NCBI RefSeq assembly: GCF_016909575.1
Contig: NZ_JAFBGA010000001.1
Span: 682,001 to 746,000 of the forward strand
Direction: 5' to 3'
Source of the DNA: Streptomyces sp. HB132
GTDB lineage: Bacteria; Actinomycetota; Actinomycetes; Streptomycetales; Streptomycetaceae
Length of the DNA stretch: 64,000 nucleotides
Shown in pieces: positions 18,140-26,970 of this stretch; the stretch's first letter is position 1; the number at the start of each line of letters is the position of its first letter. The notes beneath the pieces were generated by a model. It did no database searches, was not told the origin of the DNA, and worked only from the letters and a program-made list of their open reading frames with translations. Both the position numbers and the translations under genes were made by a program.

Positions 18140-18313
18140 GCGTCGGGTCCGCTCACCCCGACGCGCCGAACCGGTGACCCCGGAACTCCCGGGCAGCCGG
18201 CTCCCCTGAACCGCTCGCCCCACGGCACGGCGCCCCACACCTTCCGCACACGGGCGCCGTGCCGCGCTCCCTCCTGCCCCGAAGGGCCCCGTCACCAACG
18301 GAGTTGACCGCTC

Positions 18314-19786
18314 ATGCTGCTCGCCGCCGCCCCCGCACCCGAAGTGCCACCCCACACCGGTGGACTGCTCCTCCTGATCGGAGGGACTCCCGGTCTGCTG
18401 ACCGTCGCCGCCCTGGGGATCGCGCTCCTGCTGTACCTGATCATCAAGGTCAGGCTGCAGCCGTTCGTCGCGCTGCTCGCCGTGTCCATAGCCGTCGGCC
18501 TGGGTGCCGGTCTCTCCGTCACCGAACTCTTCGGCACGGTCCAGAAGTCCGCCGCCGTCTCCGTCATCGAGTCCGGCATGGGCGGCATCCTCGGGCACGT
18601 CGCGATCATCATCGGCCTCGGCACGATGCTCGGCGCGATCCTGGAGGTGTCCGGCGGTGCGGAGGTCCTCAGCGCCCGGCTGCTGAACCTCTTCGGCGAG
18701 AAGCGCGCACCGCTCGCCATGGGCCTCACCGGCCTCATCTTCGGTATCCCGGTCTTCTTCGACGTCGGCATCTTCGTCCTCGCGCCGATCGTGTACGCCG
18801 CGGCCAAGCGCTCCGGCAAGTCCGTCGTCCTGTACGCGATGCCACTGCTGGCCGGCCTGTCCATGACCCACGCGTTCCTGCCGCCGCACCCCGGACCGGT
18901 CGCCGCCGCGGGCCTCTTCAACGTCTCGCTCGGCTGGGTCATCCTGATGGGCGTCCTCGTCGGCATCCCGTCCGTACTCGCCGCCTGGGTCTACGCCGCC
19001 TGGATCGGCAAGCGCATCTTCGTCGACGTACCGCAGGACATGGTCGAGGCCGCCGAGGAGTCCAAGGCCGCCGTCGTCGCCGAACAGCGCGCTGCCGGTG
19101 TCACCCCGCACGAGAAGCCCGTCCCGCTCGGCACCGTGCTCGCGATCATCGGCACCCCGCTGATCCTCATCCTGGCCGCGACGTTCTCCTCCATCGCGCT
19201 GGACCCGTCCACGCCGCGCTCCGTCATCGAGTTCTTCGGCAACCCGTTCGTCGCGCTGACCATCGCCCTGTTCCTCGCCTACTACCTGCTGGGCATCCGG
19301 CGCGGCTGGTCCCGCAAGTCCCTCGAGTCCGTCTCGACGTCCTCGCTGAAGCCCGTCGGCAACATCCTGCTGGTCGTCGGCGCGGGCGGGATCTTCGGTG
19401 CCGTACTCAAGGGAAGCGGCATCGCCGACGCGCTCGCCGACACCTTCAACGACGTCGGCCTGCCGGTCATCCTGCTCGCCTGGCTGATCTCCGTCGTCCT
19501 GCGGGTCGCGCAGGGCTCCGCGACGGTCGCGATCGTCACCACCGCCGGCATCGTCGTCCCGCTGGTCGAGGGCCAGGACATGTCGCAGGCCCACCTCGCG
19601 CTGATCATCATGGCGATCTCGGCGGGCTCCATCTTCGCCTCGCACGTCAACGACGGCGGATTCTGGATGGTCTCGAAGTACTTCGGCATCTCCGAGCGGG
19701 ACACCCTGAAGACCTGGACGGTCCTGGAAACCGTCCTCTCGGTCGCCGGCTTCGTGGTCGCGGCGGCGTTGAGCCTGGTCATCTGA
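18314..19786 (+). CDS. GntP-family permease (gluconate / D-serine type)
   Basis: This 490-residue polytopic membrane protein has about 12-14 hydrophobic segments. GntP-family landmarks include SGMGGILGHVAIIIGLGTMLG, GIPVFFDVGIFVLAP, HAFLPPHPGPVAAA, and GGFWMVSKYFG. The family contains gluconate:H+ symporters and the D-serine transporter DsdX. Within this cluster it would import either an aldonic or amino-sugar acid or a D-amino acid. It lies 174 bases after ridA, with no obvious separate promoter, so it may be the last gene of the rightward operon. A hairpin terminator follows. Confidence 0.9.
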   Translation: MLLAAAPAPEVPPHTGGLLLLIGGTPGLLTVAALGIALLLYLIIKVRLQPFVALLAVSIAVGLGAGLSVTELFGTVQKSAAVSVIESGMGGILGHVAIIIGLGTMLGAILEVSGGAEVLSARLLNLFGEKRAPLAMGLTGLIFGIPVFFDVGIFVLAPIVYAAAKRSGKSVVLYAMPLLAGLSMTHAFLPPHPGPVAAAGLFNVSLGWVILMGVLVGIPSVLAAWVYAAWIGKRIFVDVPQDMVEAAEESKAAVVAEQRAAGVTPHEKPVPLGTVLAIIGTPLILILAATFSSIALDPSTPRSVIEFFGNPFVALTIALFLAYYLLGIRRGWSRKSLESVSTSSLKPVGNILLVVGAGGIFGAVLKGSGIADALADTFNDVGLPVILLAWLISVVLRVAQGSATVAIVTTAGIVVPLVEGQDMSQAHLALIIMAISAGSIFASHVNDGGFWMVSKYFGISERDTLKTWTVLETVLSVAGFVVAAALSLVI

Positions 19787-19801
19787 GGGACGTCCCCCTG
19801 A

Positions 19802-19837
19802 CGCGCACGTCCCGTGACGGTGAACGGGGCGTGCGCG
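19802..19837 (+). terminator. Terminator after the GntP gene
   Basis: A 12-bp stem with one G-U pair and a 12-base loop, 15 bases downstream of the permease stop. Confidence 0.55.
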
Positions 19838-19878
19838 GACCCTTGTGTGATCCCCTTCTTTACGCTTCGTTGATCGAC

Positions 19879-21240
19879 ATGGCGGAGACAAGCGGAACTA
19901 CAGAGTCAGGGCCCGGGGCAGGCGCCGGGGCAGGGACCGGCACAGCGGCCGGGGAGTCGGGCCCCGGCCCCCGGAAGTCCAGTTGGAAGTACATCGGACC
20001 CGGCATCGTCGTCGCGGCCACCGGCGTCGGAGCCGGGGACCTGGTCGCGACGCTCGTCGCGGGAAGCAAGTTCGGCTACACCCTCATGTGGGCGGCCGTC
20101 ATCGGCTGCCTGGTCAAGATCTCCCTCGCGGAGGCGGTGGGCCGCTGGCACCTCGCCACCGGCCGCACCCTCTTCGACGGCTGGCGCACCCTCGGCGGGT
20201 GGACCACCGGCTACTTCGCGGTGTACGTCGTCATCTGGGGCTTCGTCTACGGAGCGACGGCCATGTCCTCCAGCGCCCTGCCCATCGTGGCGCTCTTCCC
20301 CGACGGCCCGGGCCTGAAGACCTGGGCGATCATCACCGGGCTGATCGGCCTGGTCTTCGTGTGGTTCAACCAGTACGCCGTCTTCGAGAAGGTCATGACG
20401 GTCCTGATCGGCGTCATGTTCGTCGTCGTGGTCTACGTCGCGATCCGCGTCGTACCGGACGTCGGCGCCTCCTTCGCAGGGCTGCTCCCCGTGCTGCCCG
20501 ACGGATCGCTGGTCTACACCCTCGGGCTGATCGGAGGGGTCGGCGGCACCATCACCATGGCGGCGTACGGGTACTGGGTGAACGCCAAGGGATGGTCCGG
20601 ACCGTCCTGGATGAAGGTGATGAGGATCGACAACAGGGTCGCCTACATCACGACCGGCATCTTCGTCGTGGCCATGCTCATCGTCGGCGCCGAACTGCTG
20701 CACTCCTCGCAGATCGCCCTGACCAAGGGCGACCGCGGGCTGATCGACCTCGGCGTGATCCTGGAGGACCGCTTCGGTGCGGGCACCGCGAAGCTGTTCC
20801 TCGTCGGCTTCTTCGCGGCTTCGTTCTCGTCGCTCATCGGCGTGTGGCACGGCGTGAGCCTGATGTTCGCCGACTTCGTGGAGCGGATCCGGGCCGGACG
20901 CGGTGACGCCGGCACGGAGAAGGCGGACGAGGGGAAGGCCGGCAGTGCGACGGTCGGCCGGCAGGAACGGTCCGTTCCCTTCCGCGCGTACCTGCTCTGG
21001 CTGACGTTCCCCCCGATGACGCTGCTGTGGCTGGACGAGCCCTTCGGCCTGGTCATCGGTTACGGCGTCCTGGGCGCGTTCTTCATGCCGTTCCTGGCCC
21101 TGACCCTGATCTGGCTCCTGAACTCCTCGCGTACGCCCAGGGAATGGCGCAACGGCTGGCTCAGCAACGGCATGCTGGGCGCGGCGGGACTGCTGTTCGT
21201 CGTGCTGTGCGTCCAGCAGGTGCGTGACCTGCCCTGGTGA
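19879..21240 (+). CDS. Nramp-family metal transporter, non-canonical
   Basis: This 453-residue membrane protein has a disordered Gly/Ala N-terminus and about 11 transmembrane segments. The overall pattern (GPGIVVAATGVGAGDLVATLVAG in the first segment, then SLAEAVGRW) is Nramp-like. The metal-binding motifs are missing: the first segment reads GVGAGD at residues 49-54 instead of DPGN, and the sixth reads GGTITMAAY at about 222-230 instead of MPH. It therefore probably does not carry Mn/Fe like standard MntH; Nramp-related magnesium transporters also lack these residues. An upstream in-frame extension is antisense-like sequence and was not used. Confidence 0.8.
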   Translation: MAETSGTTESGPGAGAGAGTGTAAGESGPGPRKSSWKYIGPGIVVAATGVGAGDLVATLVAGSKFGYTLMWAAVIGCLVKISLAEAVGRWHLATGRTLFDGWRTLGGWTTGYFAVYVVIWGFVYGATAMSSSALPIVALFPDGPGLKTWAIITGLIGLVFVWFNQYAVFEKVMTVLIGVMFVVVVYVAIRVVPDVGASFAGLLPVLPDGSLVYTLGLIGGVGGTITMAAYGYWVNAKGWSGPSWMKVMRIDNRVAYITTGIFVVAMLIVGAELLHSSQIALTKGDRGLIDLGVILEDRFGAGTAKLFLVGFFAASFSSLIGVWHGVSLMFADFVERIRAGRGDAGTEKADEGKAGSATVGRQERSVPFRAYLLWLTFPPMTLLWLDEPFGLVIGYGVLGAFFMPFLALTLIWLLNSSRTPREWRNGWLSNGMLGAAGLLFVVLCVQQVRDLPW

Positions 21241-21260
21241 ACACGGTCCTGAGGTCCGTG

Positions 21261-21304
21261 ACGACGGAGCGGCAGCGCCGGTGGCGGCGCTGCCGCTCCG
21301 TCGT
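21261..21304. terminator. Bidirectional hairpin terminator
   Basis: A perfect 20-bp inverted repeat with a 4-base loop, between the convergent transporter and chitinase genes. Confidence 0.8.
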
Positions 21305-21322
21305 CCTACGGGGCGGCGGGGT

Positions 21323-23056
21323 CTACGGCAGCCCGTGGACGTGCGGGCCGACCGCGTTCGACCAGGCGTTGCCCGCGGTCGCGTCCCAGTTGGTCGACCA
21401 GGTCATCGCGCCCCGCAGGTCCGGGTAGGTCCTGGAGGGCTTGAAGGAACCGCAGGAGGTGCCCTTGGCCAGGCAGTCCAGGGCCGCGTTCACGACGGAC
21501 GGGGCGACGTAGCCGCTGCCCGCGCCGCGGGTCGAGGCGGGGACGCCGAGGCCGACCTGGGAGGGGGCGAGCCCGCCCTCCAGCTGGATGCAGGCGAGCG
21601 CGGTGAGGAAGTCCACCGAGCCCTGCGAGTAGACCTTGCCGTCGCAGCCCAGCATCGAACCGCTGTTGTAGTACTGCATGTTGACGACGGTCAGGATGTC
21701 CTTGATGTTGAGTGCCGTCTTGAAGTACTCACCGGACGTCGACTGCATGTCGATCGTCTGCGGCGCCATCGTGATGACGAGGCCGGAGCCCGCCTTCGAC
21801 GACAGGGAACGCAGCGCCTTCGTCATGTAGGTGGAGTTGAGTCCGTTCTCGAGGTCGATGTCGACGCCGTTGAAGCCGTACTCCTGGATGAGCGCGTACA
21901 CCGAGTCGGCGAACGCGGTGGCCGAGGCGTCGCTGTTGACGGCGACGGCCCCCTTCTCGCCTCCCACGGAGATGATGACGTTCTTGCCGGCGGCCTGCTT
22001 GGCCTTGATGTCGGCCTTGAACTGGCTGACGGTGTAACCGTTCAGCCCCGCCGAGTCCAGGTTGAAGGTGACGGCACCGGGCGTGGCCGTGGCGTCCGCG
22101 AAGGAGACGGCGATGATGTCGTAGTTCGCGGGGACGTCGCTGAGCTTCTGGACGGCGGCGCCGTTGTCGAAGTTCTGCCAGTAGCCGGTCACCGCGTGCT
22201 CGGGCACCGAGGTCACCGGACCGGGGCCCGGGTCGGTCGCCTTCGCCGTGCGCCCGCTGACGGTGGCCGACTTGACGGACTCACCGGCGGAGTTGGTCGC
22301 GCTGACGGAGAACTGGTACGCGGTGTCGGCGGCCAGCCCGGTCACCGTGGCGGAGGTGCCGGTGGAGGTGGTCGCCTTCGTGCCGCCCCGGTAGACGGTG
22401 TAGCCGGTGGCGCCGGAGACCGCGTTCCAGGACAGGGCCACGGAGGAGGACGTCGTCGCGCCGACCGTCAGCGCGGCGGGAGCGCCGGGGATCGCGGGCT
22501 CCGGGTCCGTTCCGCCGCCGCCGTCGGGGCCGGTCACCTGCACGTCGTCGGCGACGTAGGGGGCCTGGCCGTACCAGCCGTGGGTGTAGACGGTCACGGA
22601 GGTGGTGGAAGGACCGGTGGTGAAGCCGGTCCTCAGCTGGGTCCAACCGCTGGAGCCGGGCGTCCAGGTGGAGACGTCGGTCGTGCCCGTGCCGCTGACG
22701 CCGAGGTAGGCGTAACCGCCCTGCGCCCAGGAGCTGAGCGCGTAGGTGGAGTTCGGCTTCACGGCCACGGTCTGCGTGCACTTGGCGTTGTCCTGCCCGG
22801 CCGGGGTGGCCTTGAGCGCCGAGGTGCCGCCGTGCACGGGGGAGGAGACGGTGGTGCCGCTGCCGCCGGAACAGGTCCAGTTGGCGAGCCCGGACTCGAA
22901 TCCGGCGTTCTTGGCCACGTTGACGTCGGCGGCCTGTGCGGAGCCGGAGAGCCCGGTGACGGCCAGCGCTCCGGCCGCGACGACGGCGACGGCTCCGCCG
23001 AGGAGCGGCCGGACCCGGCGTCTTCTGTGCCTGCTGCTGCCTGCGGAGCGTTCCAC
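21323..23056 (-). CDS. Secreted GH18 chitinase with CBM and FnIII domains
   Basis: This 577-residue exported enzyme hydrolyses beta-1,4 links in chitin. The GTG start at 23056 has GGAGG six bases upstream. A signal peptide (RRRR, hydrophobic stretch, SAQA) ends near residue 42. Then come a carbohydrate-binding-like beta domain (about 44-175, NAGFESGLANWTCSGG), a linker, a fibronectin type III domain (about 188-270) and a GH18 barrel (about 285-577). The catalytic motif is FNGVDIDLENG with general acid Glu403. The promoter carries a DasR-type operator and the 12-bp direct repeats known from Streptomyces chitinase promoters. Confidence 0.95.
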   Translation of the reverse strand: MERSAGSSRHRRRRVRPLLGGAVAVVAAGALAVTGLSGSAQAADVNVAKNAGFESGLANWTCSGGSGTTVSSPVHGGTSALKATPAGQDNAKCTQTVAVKPNSTYALSSWAQGGYAYLGVSGTGTTDVSTWTPGSSGWTQLRTGFTTGPSTTSVTVYTHGWYGQAPYVADDVQVTGPDGGGGTDPEPAIPGAPAALTVGATTSSSVALSWNAVSGATGYTVYRGGTKATTSTGTSATVTGLAADTAYQFSVSATNSAGESVKSATVSGRTAKATDPGPGPVTSVPEHAVTGYWQNFDNGAAVQKLSDVPANYDIIAVSFADATATPGAVTFNLDSAGLNGYTVSQFKADIKAKQAAGKNVIISVGGEKGAVAVNSDASATAFADSVYALIQEYGFNGVDIDLENGLNSTYMTKALRSLSSKAGSGLVITMAPQTIDMQSTSGEYFKTALNIKDILTVVNMQYYNSGSMLGCDGKVYSQGSVDFLTALACIQLEGGLAPSQVGLGVPASTRGAGSGYVAPSVVNAALDCLAKGTSCGSFKPSRTYPDLRGAMTWSTNWDATAGNAWSNAVGPHVHGLP

Positions 23057-23121
23057 TTGCTGCCTCCGGTGGGGGAGTTGGGGGTGCTGGCGGGGGAACG
23101 GTGGCCACCGTTGGCCGATAA

Positions 23122-23153
23122 ACTGGTCCAGACCAATCAAGTTGTCAAGACCT
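23122..23153 (-). promoter_or_regulatory. Chitinase promoter: dre site and 12-bp direct repeats
   Basis: ACTGGTCCAGACCAAT closely matches the DasR-responsive element (ACTGGTCTAGACCA core). Two copies of the chitinase-promoter repeat TGGTCCAGACCT occur 18 bases apart: 23124-23135 matches 11 of 12 and 23142-23153 matches 10 of 12. On the minus strand, a TTGACA hexamer lies inside the second copy. The pattern fits repression by the GntR regulator DasR, released by glucosamine-6-phosphate. Confidence 0.8.
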
Positions 23154-23598
23154 GTGGCGTTCCGGGTGTGCGGGGCGGGGGGATCCGGGGTGCCGGACCC
23201 TCTCGGCGCTCACCTTCGGGTGACCGCTCGGTGGCTCCCGGGTAACACCCGCACGGGTGACACGGTCCGGTGCCGGGAATGTGACGGAGCGGATATCGCG
23301 GGGGCCGGGGAATGCGGGCCGGGTCCGCGCTGACCAGCGCGGATGAATTCTCTCGGATTCCAAACCCGAGGGGGCGGGGTAACTCTGCGCAGTGGTGCAG
23401 GAGTTAACGGCTCTGCTTTTCGTCCGATTTCGTACGGAGGCGTTGCGAACGCGTGTGCCGTACGACTTCGTACTGGGTTCCGATAACTGTTCTCTGCCTG
23501 GTATGACGTGGTTAAAGTGCTGGGGAAGAAGCACGGAGCAGGAGCGAAGTGCGGCCGGAGTCACCCCCGACGACGGCCGGTGCCGAACGGGGAAGAGC
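23154..23598. other. Gene-free region upstream of the Tad cluster
   Basis: No coding sequence is supported here. An 8-base inverted repeat (TCGTACGG at 23430-23437 with CCGTACGA at 23458-23465) and a repeated TTCGTAC could be regulatory. The region is noticeably A+T-richer between about 23400 and 23525 than its surroundings, as expected for a promoter of the rightward cluster. Confidence 0.35.
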
Positions 23599-24483
23599 GT
23601 GCCGACCGCAATAGCAGTGACCAGTGCTGATCTGGTGCTACCGCCGACCGATCAGCAGACGCCCACAGCGGCCCATCTGCAGGCACCCGAAACCCAGCCC
23701 CTCGATCTCGCGATCGGCGACATGAACCTGCTCCTGGAGCAGCACGGCCACGTGGTCGCGGTCTACCCCACGGGCATCAGCCCCGCCCACGAACGCAGGC
23801 TGCACGCCATCCGGTCCGTGCTGGAGAGCGACCGCATCGCCCTGCTCAAGGTGGACCTGCCGCCGCTGGGTGTGGCCGTACTGGTGCGTCAGCTGCGGCA
23901 GTTGTCCGTCTGCGACTTCAGCCCGGGGGTGGTGGCCTCGGCGGCGCGGCTGCTCACCCACTACATCCGCGCCGGGGCCCTGCTGAACTCGGTGGCGAGG
24001 CTCGACCGTGTTCCCGTCAGCCTCAAGACGCACGCCAGGTCATGGGTGCCCGGCTCGATGTTCGCCGTCATCGCCGGCCCCGACCCCCAGCTGATCAGGA
24101 TCGGTCCGGCCGTCGAACCGCCGGCCGGACCTCCGTTCGCCACCCAGCTGCTGATCGCCAGGGGGCAGCTGGCATCCGACTGGGTCCGGGAGACCCTCGC
24201 TCCGGCCTGGGGGGTGCAGGCCGTCCAGGAGTGCACGCTGCCCTCCGCCTCGCCCCGCTGGTGGGGCACGGGGAAGGTGGTCGAGTTCGCCTCCTTCCTC
24301 CCGGACATCTCCGTGGTCTACCAGCTCGTCGCCTCCGTGCGGCGGGAGAAGTGCCACTGGTGCGGGATGGAACTCATCGGCGACCGCTGCGGGTTCTGTT
24401 CCTCCCCGCTGGCTCCGGCGGGGAACCGCGTGCCCTCCCCGCGCGCTCTCAGCCGTGGAGCGCCCGCCCCACCCGGCTCCTAG
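23599..24483 (+). CDS. Tad-cluster protein with C-terminal zinc ribbon, unknown function
   Basis: This 294-residue protein has no signal peptide. The GTG at 23599 is the best start (GGGGAAGAG just upstream), but ATG 23722 (MNLLLEQHG) cannot be excluded. The C-terminal end carries two CxxC-type pairs (CHWCGMELIGDRCGFC), a probable zinc ribbon. The rest is alpha/beta with no recognised enzymatic motif. It is the first rightward gene of the Tad pilus locus, 84 bases before cpaB, and is probably co-transcribed with it. It may act in the cytoplasm as an assembly or regulatory factor; this is inference from context. Confidence 0.6.
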   Translation: MPTAIAVTSADLVLPPTDQQTPTAAHLQAPETQPLDLAIGDMNLLLEQHGHVVAVYPTGISPAHERRLHAIRSVLESDRIALLKVDLPPLGVAVLVRQLRQLSVCDFSPGVVASAARLLTHYIRAGALLNSVARLDRVPVSLKTHARSWVPGSMFAVIAGPDPQLIRIGPAVEPPAGPPFATQLLIARGQLASDWVRETLAPAWGVQAVQECTLPSASPRWWGTGKVVEFASFLPDISVVYQLVASVRREKCHWCGMELIGDRCGFCSSPLAPAGNRVPSPRALSRGAPAPPGS

Positions 24484-24567
24484 GGCGCCCGGGGCTCTCC
24501 GCAGGCACCGCGCGCCACCCTCCGTCCGCTGCTCCACGCACCCGAATCGAACGAGGTTGTCCGGCCC

Positions 24568-25272
24568 ATGAACTCCCGCCAGCGCCGCGGCGTCATACTC
24601 CTGCTCCTCTCGGTCCTGTGTGCCTTCGGCGCCTTCGCCGGGGTGCTCTCGGTGATCAGCGACGTCAACTCGAAGGTCGGGCCCGAGGTCGACGCCTACC
24701 GCCTCAAGACGAACGTGGCCCCCTACAAGGCACTGAACGCCGGGCAGTTCGAGAAGGTCTCCATGCCCGAACGCTGGCTGTCGGACAACGCCGTCACGGA
24801 CATCGACGAGGTCGACGGCAAGATCGCCGTGACCCAGCTGCGGGAGGGCTCCCTGATGCAGTCGGACATGATGGTGAAGAGCCCCGAACTGCGGCCGGGC
24901 GAACAGGAGATCGCCATCATGATCGACGCCGCGACGGGAGTGGCGGGCAAGATCCGGCCGAACGACAGGGTGAACATCTACGCCACGTTCGCGGGCGAGC
25001 AGGACGGTGCGGCGTCCCAGTCCAAGGTGATCGTCTCCAACGCGAAGGTCCTCGACGTCGGTGAGCTGACGGCGCTGGAGCCGAAGAGGGACGACAGGAA
25101 CCGGGCGTCCGAGGCCGTGCCGATCACGTTCGCCCTCAACACCCTCGACACCCAGCGCGTCGCCTACGCCGAGTCCTTCGCCCAGCACGTCCGTCTCGCA
25201 CTGATCGCTCCGGGCAGCGACGGCACCATCAGCCCGGGCGACCGGACCTACACGCTCGACAAGGACAAGTGA
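24568..25272 (+). CDS. cpaB: CpaB/RcpC-type pilus assembly protein (SAF domain)
   Basis: This 234-residue protein has an N-terminal membrane anchor (MNSRQRRGVILLLLSVLCAFGAFAGVLSVIS) and an outward domain beginning with a SAF motif (YKALNAGQFEKVSMPERWLSD, about residues 50-75), then a CpaB/RcpC beta-rich region (RPNDRVNIYATFAG). In Gram-negative Tad systems CpaB works near the secretin. In a Gram-positive cell it may guide the pilus through the wall. It is followed seven bases later by cpaE, so the two are co-transcribed. Confidence 0.85.
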   Translation: MNSRQRRGVILLLLSVLCAFGAFAGVLSVISDVNSKVGPEVDAYRLKTNVAPYKALNAGQFEKVSMPERWLSDNAVTDIDEVDGKIAVTQLREGSLMQSDMMVKSPELRPGEQEIAIMIDAATGVAGKIRPNDRVNIYATFAGEQDGAASQSKVIVSNAKVLDVGELTALEPKRDDRNRASEAVPITFALNTLDTQRVAYAESFAQHVRLALIAPGSDGTISPGDRTYTLDKDK

Positions 25273-25279
25273 GGATGGG

Positions 25280-26551
25280 ATGACCACCAGAATCCTCCCG
25301 GCCGTCGGTGACGCCGACGCGGCCAGGTCCGTGACCACCCTGCTGAGCCAGCTGCCCGACGCGGAGCCGGCCGCGCCGGTCGGTGACTCGACGCAGCTCA
25401 TCGACACCCTCGCCCGCCTCGCCGGCGAGGCCGTCGAGGAGCTGCCCGAAGTCGTGCTGGTCCATGAGCTGATCGGCCCGGTGCCCGCGCTGGAGCTGAT
25501 CCGGGAGGTCTCCCTCCGCTTCCCCGCCGTAGGGGTCGTGCTGATCACCACCGACGCGAGTCCCGGGCTCTTCGCCGCGTCCATGGACGCGGGAGCACGG
25601 GGTCTGGTCACCCTCCCCCTCGGCTACGAGGAACTCGTCAACCGTGTGCAGGCCGCCGCGCAGTGGTCCACGGGTGTACGGCGCCATCTGGGCTCCGGCG
25701 GCGATGTGTTCACCGGACCCGGCGGCACGGTCGTCACGGTCACCGGAGCGAAGGGCGGGGTCGGGACGACCGTCACAGCCGTACAGCTGGCCCTCGCCGC
25801 ACAGGCTTCCGGGCACACGGCCGCGCTCGTCGACCTGGACCTCCAGGCCGGCGACATCGCCGCCTATCTCGACGTGCAGTTCCGGCGTTCCGTGGTCGAC
25901 CTGGCCGCCATCGCCGACATATCCCCGCGGGTCCTCTCCGACGCCGTCTTCTCGCACGACACCGGCCTGGCCCTGCTGCTGGCGCCGGGGGAGGGCGAAC
26001 GCGGCGAGGAGGTCAGCGACCGCTCGGCCCGCCAGATCGTCAGCGCCCTGCGCTCGCGCTACGAGGTCGTCGTGATCGACTGCGGCAGCCAGATGAGCGG
26101 GGCCAACGCCGCGGCGATCGAGATGGCCGACACCGCGGTGCTGGTGACGACACCGGACGTCGTCGCCGTGCGGGGTGCCAAACGCATCGTACGGATGTGG
26201 GACCGGCTCCAGATCCGCAAGGCCGAGGAGACGCTCACACTCGTCAACCGGTTCAACCGCAACACGGAGATCCAGCCGGCCCTGATCCAGCGGATCACCG
26301 GGACCCGGATGGCGGGCACGGTGGTACCGGCGAACTTCAAGGAGCTCCAGGGCGCGGTGGACTCCGGCCGGATGCACGAACTGGACCCGCGCTCCAGCGT
26401 GAAGCAGGCCCTCTGGGCCCTGGCCGGGGAGATCGGACTCGTGAAGCCCTCCCCGGGAGAGTCGCGCGCGGGCACACCGCGCGGCGACCGGGGCTCGATC
26501 GGAGGCCGCAGGCGCAGGGGCGGCACGGCCGGCGGGGGAGGCCGGCAGTGA
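25280..26551 (+). CDS. cpaE: CpaE/TadZ-like ATPase
   Basis: This 423-residue protein has an N-terminal atypical receiver-like domain (about residues 1-130, lacking a clear phospho-acceptor) and a C-terminal MinD/ParA-type ATPase with the deviant Walker A motif TGAKGGVGTT at about 155-164. TadZ proteins localise the Tad machine in the cell. A Ser/Gly/Arg-rich tail follows the ATPase. Its stop overlaps the start of the first TadE-like gene (GTGA), indicating coupled translation. Confidence 0.88.
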   Translation: MTTRILPAVGDADAARSVTTLLSQLPDAEPAAPVGDSTQLIDTLARLAGEAVEELPEVVLVHELIGPVPALELIREVSLRFPAVGVVLITTDASPGLFAASMDAGARGLVTLPLGYEELVNRVQAAAQWSTGVRRHLGSGGDVFTGPGGTVVTVTGAKGGVGTTVTAVQLALAAQASGHTAALVDLDLQAGDIAAYLDVQFRRSVVDLAAIADISPRVLSDAVFSHDTGLALLLAPGEGERGEEVSDRSARQIVSALRSRYEVVVIDCGSQMSGANAAAIEMADTAVLVTTPDVVAVRGAKRIVRMWDRLQIRKAEETLTLVNRFNRNTEIQPALIQRITGTRMAGTVVPANFKELQGAVDSGRMHELDPRSSVKQALWALAGEIGLVKPSPGESRAGTPRGDRGSIGGRRRRGGTAGGGGRQ

Positions 26552-26964
26552 AGGGACACGGGGGAGAGCCGGGCCGGATACGGGCAAGGCTGCGCGACGA
26601 ACGCGGCCAGCTGAGCGTCGAGTTCACCGGGATGGTGCCGATCATCCTGGTGACGCTGGTGCTGCTGTGGCAGGCCGTACTGGTGGGCTACACCTTCACC
26701 CTGGCGAGCGGCGCGGCGGACGAAGGCGTACGCAGCGCGGTCGCCGCGGACGGCGGCGAACGGTGGAGCAGATGCGAGGCCGCCGTGAACGAGAGGCTCC
26801 CCGGGGCCTGGGAGGGATCCGCGGAGATCCGCGACTGCGGGTCCGAAGGAGACGACATGGTGAGCGTCAGCATCACGCTGAAGGCACCCGTCCTGTTCCC
26901 GGGCTTCGCCAGTCTCCCCATTCCCGTCACGGCCACGGCCGGCGCTGCCGCGGAAGGGAAGTGA
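26548..26964 (+). CDS. TadE-like pseudopilin
   Basis: This 138-residue protein starts at GTG 26548, which overlaps the cpaE stop and is preceded by GGGGGAGG. It carries a prepilin-peptidase site: basic leader ending ERG20, then QLSVEF with Glu at +5 (Glu25), followed by a hydrophobic helix (MVPIILVTLVLLWQAVLVGYTF). TadE/TadF-like pseudopilins are accessory subunits of Flp pilus assembly. Two cysteines in the mature part (SRCEAA, RDCGSE) may pair. Confidence 0.85.
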   Translation: MKGHGGEPGRIRARLRDERGQLSVEFTGMVPIILVTLVLLWQAVLVGYTFTLASGAADEGVRSAVAADGGERWSRCEAAVNERLPGAWEGSAEIRDCGSEGDDMVSVSITLKAPVLFPGFASLPIPVTATAGAAAEGK

Positions 26965-26970
26965 CGCGTC

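Noticed and set aside
18259..19878. Long N-terminal extension of the Nramp-like frame
   Set aside because: It overlaps the whole GntP gene in another frame; the Nramp-like sequence begins only at 19879.
16253..19891. A 1,212-codon open frame antisense to the kinase-IclR-RidA-GntP genes
   Set aside because: Its composition (Asp/Arg/Gly/Val runs without hydrophobic cores) is the usual shadow of high-GC genes, and the sense strand encodes four clear families.
12721..24483. A secondary-metabolite gene cluster around the ParB/StrR-like regulator
   Set aside because: No synthase, tailoring or resistance genes accompany it; neighbours are catabolic or structural.
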